Source: Neoceratodus forsteri (taxonomy: Eukaryota; Chordata; Ceratodontiformes; Ceratodontidae). Taken from it: a stretch of 64,000 nucleotides of DNA. The stretch's first letter is position 1, and every line of letters begins with the position of its first letter. The notes beneath the pieces were generated by a model that searched no databases, was not told the DNA's origin, and was given only the letters and a program-made list of their open reading frames with translations. The stretch lies in NCBI GenBank assembly GCA_016271365.2, contig CM028129.1:1002491501-1002555500 (forward strand), in the 5' to 3' direction. The translations under genes and the position numbers were made by a program. Of the stretch, positions 57,601 to 64,000 are shown one piece after another.

Positions 57601-58290
57601 CCCACCCTTGGGAGGGTTGTAGGCACTGACCAAGTGTACCTTTTTAGTGTTGCCAAGCAGGAGAGGAGCATGCAAGGCCTCGACGAGGTGGGGTGTGCCC
57701 TATGACACATACATTTAGGTGTGACTTATAGTATAGGAGCACCCCACCCCCTCTTTTGTTCCCTACTTTGTCTAGCCTAATAAAGTTGTAACCCAGGAGG
57801 GCACATGCAGAGTCAGGGATGTGGGGCTTCAGCCAGGGTTTCCTAGATACCCATAATATCAGGGTTATAATGAGCCACCCAGGCTGTAAGCTCCACTAGG
57901 TTAGGTAGTAAGCTTCTAATGTTTGGGTGCACCAGCTTCATACCTTTGGCAGATAGCCATGCAGGAGGAGACTTGAGAGAGGGCATGGCGACCTGAGGTC
58001 CATGGTTTACGGCAGGGGCCCCTGGCAGATTGTGAGGCCCAGAGCAACCAGTCAGTGGCAGCATCCTGAGTGGCCACAAGGTGGAGACCCAAAAGTGGAT
58101 TAAGACTGTGACAGTGTGCTGGCAGCAGACATGGGGAGATATGGTACTGTACCCTAGATTAGTCCCCCAGGGCTAAGATATAGGGCCAAGTGGTTCAAGG
58201 AGGGGATTGATGGGTAGCTGGTAACTCTGCACTAGGGCAGGAGCTACGAGCATTTAATGGGAGGAGGAGCAGGCGGGTGGGCAGGAAATT
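54620..58290 (-). mobile_element. CR1/L2/Rex1-group LINE, near complete
   Basis: A minus-strand non-LTR element with endonuclease, reverse transcriptase and a C-terminal WNSLPAS block (about 55210-55240). The 3' end carries an AATAAA-rich tail at about 54620-54645 (TTTATT repeats on the plus strand). The 5' end lies beside tandem monomers at 58291-59404 that probably belong to its 5' UTR. Only one ORF was recognised. Clade within the Jockey-type superfamily is not settled; wording of the reverse transcriptase is like the LINE at 27563-30420. Confidence 0.8.
55012..57950 (-). pseudogene. ORF of LINE: endonuclease and reverse transcriptase
   Basis: The endonuclease starts near 57945 (LVHPNIRSLLPNLVELTAWV, YNPDIMGI), with a GDFNLNWVG block near 57520. 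The reverse transcriptase (56128-56541) has TWKVAKVVPVHKQGDPKDPK, NYRPIAILSAISKLLEKVV, HGFRKGHSTSTAL and LSKAFDQVDHSVL. The active site is YSDD at about 55972-55983, a variant of the usual YADD. WLEDHKLTINLQKTQAMLFG and VKYLGVTLDSQMDL follow. 55344-55664 (ARGILLPALCYGLVAFAH) and 55012-55272 (LTAHGPRLWNSLPAS) are the C-terminus. Multiple frameshifts and stops. Confidence 0.8.
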
Positions 58291-59404
58291 TTCCCCCAAT
58301 AGCACTGCAGCCCCAGAAAACAAGGCTCGCCCTCTGCAGCACTGATCCAGTGAGTGTGTCCTCCTTCTCCCAATTTAAATACTTCAGTCAGTCCAGAATA
58401 CAGAGATGCTGGGGGAGGTCCGCCCGGCACTGCAAACGAGCTGGTGCCTCTATCCCAGATTCAGGCCTGTTGCCAGGAGAGAATTAAAAATCCATTGTGG
58501 GGGGGGCCCTGTCGGAGAAGGGTCACCCTCACCTCCCTGGTCCACGTGCTGACAAGAGTGAGCCACGGGGCTCGGAGAGCAGCCTTTTGTCAGCCTGAAC
58601 GGTCATCATGACAGTCGGAGGAACCAATCAGGCGTGGGTGCAACATTCAAACTTGGCACCAGTTTCTCTGATCCTTTGTGCTCAAGATCCTTGTGCTACA
58701 ACACAAGTATTGCCCCCGATAGCACTGCAGCCCCAGAAAGCAAGGCTCACCCTCTGCAGTACTGATCCATTGAATGTGTCCTCCTTCTCCCAATTTAAAT
58801 ACTCCAGCCGGTCCAGAAAACAGAGGTGCTGGGGGAGGTCTGCCCAGCCATGCAAACGAGCCGGCGCCTCTACCCCAGGTTCAGGTCGATTGCCTGGAGA
58901 GAATTCAAAGTCCATTGCAGGGGGGGCCCCTGTTGGAGAAGGGTCACCCTCACCTCCCTGGTCCATGCACTGACAAGAGTGAGCCACGGGGCTCGGAGAG
59001 CAGCCTTTTGTCAGCCTGAATGGTTGTCACAGCAGTTGGAGGAACCAATCAGGCATGAGTGCAATGTTTAAACTTGGCGCCAGTTCCTCTGACCCTTTGT
59101 GCTCAAGACCCTTGTGCTACGAGACAAGTATTACCCCCGATAGCACTACAGCCCCAGAAAGCAAGGCTCAATCTCTGCAGCACCGATCCAGTGAGTGTGT
59201 CCTCCTTCTCCCAATTTAAATACTCCAGCCAGTCCAGAAAACAGAGGTGCCAGGGGAGGTCTGCCCAGTGATGCAAACAAGCCGGCGACTCTATCCTGGG
59301 TTCGGGCCAATTGTCTGGAGAGAATTCAAAGTCCGTTGTGGGGGGTGGGGGGCCCTGTTGGAGAAAGGTCACTCTTGCCTCCCTTGTCCACGCGCTGACA
59401 AGAC
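58291..59404 (-). promoter_or_regulatory. ~420-bp tandem monomers, candidate LINE 5' promoter
   Basis: About 2.7 direct copies of a 420-421 base unit. Homologous points (CCCCC(A/G)ATAGCACT) lie at 58293, 58713 and 59134. Each of the two complete junctions carries AACCAATCAG (58622-58631 and 59043-59052), a perfect match to the NF-Y/CCAAT consensus RRCCAATCAG, reading CTGATTGGTT in LINE sense. The array directly adjoins the 5' side of the minus-strand LINE. Tandem promoter monomers are known in some L1 elements; applying that model here is inference. Open frames in the array are repeat shadows. Confidence 0.6.
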
Positions 59405-59944
59405 CTTGTGTTTTGCAGGTTTGCTTGTTATATCTAGTTATGTAATTTAACACAAAGTGAATTGGCATCACGATCTTGTTTGTCATACCCATTTGTGTAA
59501 TTCACTATTGATGAATTGGCATAAGTTTCTCATGCAGATAATAGTATTTAACTGTCTCCTCTACTTACAGCAATTAATCCTTGAAGAAGCCTCATTTGCA
59601 AGGTGAAGTGCCTGGTTATTGTTTGTGAATCTGCCTTCATGCTCCTTTTTAATATGCTAGGATTGTCCCGTAGTATAATGTAATTTTTAACACTTACTTT
59701 TTAAACTTATATTTTTGTAATAAAGAGTTTCAATTTACCAGTCTTTTGGACTTAGTTCAGTCTTTTTACTTTTACCCCATAAGTGCCCAGACAAGTGAAC
59801 TTAAGGTTGAGGAACCTTTTAATAACCTGTTTTCCATTTCCATATGATCTTTTAGAAATGAAGTTTAAAACAGTTAAAACCACAAGTCCACTTGTTTCAC
59901 TCTCCCAGATCTGTTTTGCTCTGTTGATACCACCCCCCCCCCAA
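59405..59944. other. Intergenic, no gene
   Basis: AT-rich. Carries TTGAAGAAGCC near 59581 and an AATAAAGAG signal near 59720, which could be a retroelement 3' end, but no coding sequence supports it. Confidence 0.4.
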
Positions 59945-60325
59945 CACAGTTTTTTTCTCACTGGTTCACCTCTTCTGCCCATTTTTCATGGTTCACAGGT
60001 CCTCAGTTCTGCTCTCTGGTTCTCCTCTCTCCCAGTTTTGCTAAGTGGTTCAGCTCTTCTCTTTCATTCACTGGGCCCCCCACACACACATACACAGACA
60101 TTGTTTTTCTCATTGGTTCATTGCCCCTCACTGGTTCTCCTCTCCCACAGTTGTGCTAACCGTTTCACAATCCATCCCGATTTTGTTAACTGGTTTAAAC
60201 TCTGTAGTCCTGTTTTCTTATTGTTTCATGCACCATTCCAGTTTATCTCAGTGGTAAACACCCTGTCCCCTTTTTTCTCATTGTTAAAAACTCCTAGTCA
60301 AGTTTTGATAACTCTTTTACAGTCA
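59945..60325 (+). repeat. Degenerate ~30-bp minisatellite
   Basis: About a dozen units of roughly 30 bases, consensus close to CAGTTTTGCTAACTGGTTCA plus CTCTTCTCC. Clear units begin near 59947, 60004, 60035 and 60148. The repeat keeps a 207-codon frame open (59783-60406), hydrophobic and serine-rich, but no known domain is present and the frame is best explained by the repeat. Confidence 0.65.
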
Positions 60326-60509
60326 TCTCATCACTTATTACAGCCCTTTCCAGAGCCACCTGATGTATCATACCCCTTAATATCTCACAATTATACCTGC
60401 GCCTGACCTCCCAGCACAAAAAAGGGTTAACCTTTCACTCTCACAGCCGTTCCCCTTGAAAGAATCATGCTTTGCTCTTAATTCCTGGTATAAAGTAAAG
60501 TATTGTAGA
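60326..60509. other. Short gap, no gene
   Basis: Nothing recognised. Confidence 0.4.
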
Positions 60510-62582
60510 CTTGTAAATTTGAGGACCAGTGGGAAAAAATTAAAGCGGGCATTCAAAGAGCTATGTATGAATCTGTGTCAGGCAGGTCTACAAGGGCAAG
60601 GGGAAAAAGATACCCTTACAGTTCTCTAATAAGCTAGCAGAAACAGTAAGAGTGAAAAAAACTAGCATTCAGAAAGTAAAGAAAAAAAAATCACAGAAGG
60701 AGCAAGATAGGATAAATTATAAGGAGAAACAAATGGAGACAGGAAAGGCAGTGAGGAGAGCAAAGGTATAAATGGAGGAAAATATTGCCCAGTCAATAAA
60801 AAAGGGGATAAAAATTTTCAGATATGTTAGCGAGAAGAGGAAGCCCAATTGGGGGAGGGGGGATAACAAGGATAAAAGGCGAAGAATACTTCTGTTCAGT
60901 GTTTACAACATAAGGGGTAGGTGACAGGCCAAAGATAAAGAACAAGACAGAATGGGTAGGGAGGTGCACACTAGTCCTTTTACGGAGGAGGAAGTCTTCA
61001 TGGTACTTGCAAGATCAAAAGTTGACAAGCCAATGGGACCAGATGGGGTTCCCTCTAGGATACTGAAGGTGCTCAGAGAGATGCTGGTTGCACCCCTGGC
61101 AGCTTTGTTCAACTTATCACTGGAAACAGGTGGTTCTGAAGGACTGGAGAAGGGCAGATGTAGTGCCATTTCACAAAAGTGGGATTAGGGAGGAGGCGGG
61201 AAATTAAGAGACCTGTCAGCATGACTTTGGTAGTGTGCAAGGTGATGGAATCACTACTGAAGGTAAGGATAGTGGAATACCTTGAAATAAGTGCCTTGCA
61301 GGATCAGAGCAACATGGTTTCACCGAGAGGATCTTGGCAGACAATCCTGATTGAGTTCTTTAACTGAGTGACCAGGGAAGTTGATCAGGGTGGAGCGGTG
61401 GATGTGGTCTACCTGGATTTCAGGAAGGCCTTCAACACCATTCCATACAGAAGATTGGTGAACAAGTTAGCCTGTCTAGGAGTGGGACAGAAAGTAGTAA
61501 ACTAGGTTAGAAGTTGGTTGAGTAACAGGAGTGGTAAATGAAGTCCATTCGGGAGAAGGCAGGATGACTAGCAAGGTGCCTCAGGGGTCAGTACTAGGCC
61601 CGGTCCTTTTCAGTGTCTTTATCAGTGACATTGCTGATGGTCTAGAAGGGAAAGTCTGCCTCTCTGTGGATGACACAAAAATCTGCAACATGGTGGACAC
61701 ACCGGGGGAGGTAGAAACAATGAGGAATGATTTGCGGAGGCTAGAAGAATGATCAAATATTTGGCAGCTGGGTTTCAATGCTAAAAAATGCAAAATCCTG
61801 CACTTGGGGCACAGAAACTCAGGGGGCTTCATATCAATTGGCTGGGGAGGTATTGGCAAACACCAAACAGGAAACGGGCCTGGGGGTAATCATTTCTGAT
61901 GACCTGAAGGTAGCCAAGCACAGTGAAAAGGTGGTGGGACAGGCTAGTACAATGCTGGGGTGCATAGGGAGGGATATCATCAGTAGGAGGAAGGAGGTAA
62001 TATAACCACTGTGCAGGTCACTGGCAGAACCACACCTGGAGTACTGTGTACAGTTCTGGAGGCCCCACCTCCAGAAGGACAAAGATAGGGTGGAGGCAGT
62101 ACAGAGGTGGGCAACAAAAATGGTGTAGGGACTGTAGCAAAAAGCCCTATGAGGGGGAGACTGAGAGAACTGAATATGTACCCACTGGAGGAAATAAGAG
62201 AAAGGAGGTATATGATAGACACATTCAAGTGCATAAAGGGCATAACTAAGGTACAGGAAGGTTGCATTTGATGCAGAAAGACAGCCTTGCGGACAGTGGG
62301 TCATGCTATGAAGCTGGGGGAGGCTCACAGGGGATGTGAGGAAATACTTCTTCACAGAGAGTGGTGGAAGCCTGTAATGGCCTCCTAGCAGAGGTGGTAG
62401 GTGCCAAAACAGTCGCAGGATTCAAGCATGCATGGGACAGATACAAGGGGTTCTTTGAACTAATATAAGGGGTGGAGACAAACAGAGATTGTGAAAGGTC
62501 TGTGGCGGCACAGTTTGCAGGGAAAATGGGCAGACTAGATGGACCAAAGGGTCTTTATCTGTTGACAACTTCTATGTTTCTG
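60510..62582 (+). mobile_element. CR1 LINE, 5'-truncated, plus strand (CR1-J)
   Basis: Begins near the end of the endonuclease (FEDQWEKIKAGIQRAMYESV at about 60520) and runs to a CR1 3' end (GGCAGACTAGATGGACCAAA, about 62529-62548). It matches CR1-C block for block but in the opposite orientation. The 5' boundary is approximate. Confidence 0.85.
60515..62460 (+). pseudogene. CR1-J reverse transcriptase, decayed
   Basis: Blocks in order: KPMGPDGVPSRILKVLREML (61029-61090), WRRADVVPFHKSG near 61148, VYLDFRKAFNTIP near 61408, KVPQGSVLGPVLFSVFISDI (61573-61635), SVDDTKI as active site (about 61660), LGVIISDDLKVAKHSEKVVG and MLGCIGRDIISRRKEV (61880-62000), then [15 protein letters not shown] near 62036. 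Stops occur within several blocks and the frame changes at least five times. The catalytic DD pair is retained. Confidence 0.85.
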
Positions 62583-62960
62583 TCCCAGCAAAATAAACAG
62601 CAGGACCTTATTGTCTCACTGTTCCTGGACACCAAAACAGTATTGCTTTGTTCACTGTAACAGACTTCTCCAAGGGTACCATAAGAGGGACACCATTTGC
62701 CATCTTGTAGCCCCTCAACACCTAATCGACATCTCTCCTCATCTCTTACAGCACCCTCTCTCCCAGCACACAGAGTCACTCCTCTGTATAAGACAGGCTT
62801 CCCCTGATACTTACACAGACACCACTTGTTTCTCTCATAGTCTTCTCAACATCCAGAGGCACCACATGCCATTTAAGACCCACCAGCACCCCACCTACAG
62901 TAAGTGACCTCTTATCCTCACAGCCACCTTTCTGGTACCCAAACAGAAATTTATGTAAGC
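62583..62960. other. Intergenic, no gene
   Basis: C- and A-rich sequence with no recognised gene or repeat family. Confidence 0.45.
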
Positions 62961-63093
62961 AATAATACCCAACAGGGTGGGCAATACTGGACCGCCCAGG
63001 GGCGTAATGAGGCCTGACCCCGCAGGCGGAAGGCCTTATACTCCCTGGAAGGTCCAGTATTGCCTAACTCCCACCACCCTGGAAGGTATTATT
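62961..63093. mobile_element. 133-bp palindromic element (MITE-like)
   Basis: Ends AATAATACC and GGTATTATT. Inside, CAGGGTGG pairs with CCACCCTG, and GGCAATACTGGACC-type sequence pairs with GGTCCAGTATTGCC. An inner GAGGCCT/AGGCCTT stem surrounds a GC-rich loop. No coding capacity. It could be a snapback MITE or a single-unit hairpin element. Confidence 0.65.
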
Positions 63094-64000
63094 ACACTTA
63101 GAAAATGGGCAATCACTGGCATTTTTGTATGGGATTTAAAAGAAGTAATCAAAAAAAAATAAAAATAGAGTAAGAATGAGTGTGTGTTTTCGTGCTTGTA
63201 AAGTAGTCCCTCAGTTTCTTTGTGTTCCATCTTCTGTTGCCCTCCCTCCCCAGAGCATTCTCTTTTAACTCCCTCCCCATCACCTCTAGCACAATACGTG
63301 AGTGTCCTCTCCCACCACGTCTAGCACAACAGGTGCATGTCCTATAAAGTTTCCCTGAAGCAGTCTGTTGGCATAATTGTTATTCCTAACTTCCTGGAAG
63401 AGTTTTTTGTGTGCTGCTAAACTGCAGAAGCTGGTGCATGACCTTGCCCAAGGTTGCCATATAAAAACCAGGAAGTGCAGACTGAGACGTACTACATGGC
63501 AGACCATCCTCTAAATGTATTTTTTATTATTTATGTGTAAAATCTACATACCACTAGTGAAGCTTGGCAGTGGAAGGGAGATCCAAAGTGACGCTGGGCA
63601 CAGGATGCAGCTTTAATTCGTCAGGGAGGAGTATGCGAGATGTGTCATCAGTGATCAGCGCTGACTGCACTGGTATTCCGTTATGGAAACATTGATTAGT
63701 TTGTTATTTTTTTCCCAGCTGTTTAATGCATCACAAGTTCTGCAGCATTGGGCTGCACAGAATACGGTGCGTGGGGGGGGGGGATCTGGAGGTGGTGCAA
63801 GTAACAGTTACTCGACACGGAGCGGACCACGTTCAAGTTAAGAAAAGTCACATTATTTGAAAAAAAAAAGTTTCCTGCCATTTTTTTTCTGAAACACAGA
63901 TATTTAGATAGTGTAGCTGATCGGTACAATACCTGGAGGAATATCACTAGCCACACAGGCGGGGGTCTATGTGGCTGACAGACAACTCGGTGTTAGTGAG
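63094..64000. other. Intergenic to right edge, no gene
   Basis: Nothing recognised. A G-run at about 63773-63782 and A/T runs near 63859-63888 are simple sequence. Confidence 0.45.

Noticed and set aside
58257..59492. Series of 70-130 residue frames on both strands
   Set aside because: They repeat with the 420-bp monomer period and are shadows of the array.
59783..60406. 207-residue open frame as a host gene
   Set aside because: The frame follows a degenerate ~30-bp tandem repeat and has no domain or conserved motif.
1..64000. CRISPR array, bacterial operon or phage
   Set aside because: No regularly spaced short repeats with unique spacers and no prokaryotic genes; repeat content is vertebrate.

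Overview
This window looks like non-coding, repeat-saturated DNA from a vertebrate with a large genome. I found no host exon, no rRNA or tRNA gene, and no bacterial-style operon. Almost every long open frame belongs to a decayed retrotransposon. The mixture of DIRS1-like tyrosine-recombinase retrotransposons, several CR1 copies, an L2-like element, an L1/Tx1-like element and CR1/L2/Rex1-group LINEs is typical of amphibians. The CR1 3' ends and the DIRS load suggest a caecilian or salamander. That assignment is an inference from repeat content, not from a host gene.

Layout. 1-1597 is the 3' part of an L2-like LINE. 3288-12092 is DIRS-1 (minus strand), split by a 5'-truncated LINE at 4963-8040. 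12093-17614 is a patchwork of a ~245-bp repeat array, a foldback-like element, a LINE tail, a 165-bp direct repeat and a palindromic element. 17984-21975 is a nearly complete CR1 (minus). 22745-27562 is a degraded L1/Tx1-like element whose reverse transcriptase is cut just after its YVDD motif by another LINE (27563-30420). That LINE is itself split by a 329-bp insertion. 31315-41091 is a short DIRS element (DIRS-E1) that carries only a gag remnant; a second, full-length DIRS (DIRS-2, 34175-40102) sits inside its internal complementary region. 42868-45860 is a CR1 inside a CR1, with a TA-flanked small element inside the inner copy. 46084-51817 is DIRS-3 (minus), the best preserved DIRS. 53985-54395 is a CR1 tail. 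54620-58290 is a Rex1/L2/CR1-group LINE (minus) with ~420-bp tandem monomers at its 5' side (58291-59404). 59945-60325 is a degenerate ~30-bp minisatellite. 60510-62582 is a 5'-truncated CR1 (plus). 62961-63093 is a small palindromic element.

How the parts relate. In each DIRS the order is left inverted terminal repeat, gag, reverse transcriptase, RNase H, methylase-like domain, tyrosine recombinase, internal complementary region, right inverted terminal repeat. The complementary region in each copy repeats both termini joined together, so the ends could be read directly from the sequence. Net lengths of the three coding copies are 5.73, 5.93 and 5.73 kb. DIRS-3 keeps the catalytic residues I could check in RT, RNase H and recombinase, but has frame breaks. 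DIRS-1 and DIRS-2 have lost key residues. All elements look inactive as they stand.

The observations most worth following are the DIRS-in-DIRS insertion at a circle-junction-like site, the LINE with 420-bp 5' monomers each carrying a CCAAT-box match, and the foldback element made of inverted arms with 59-bp tandem repeats.
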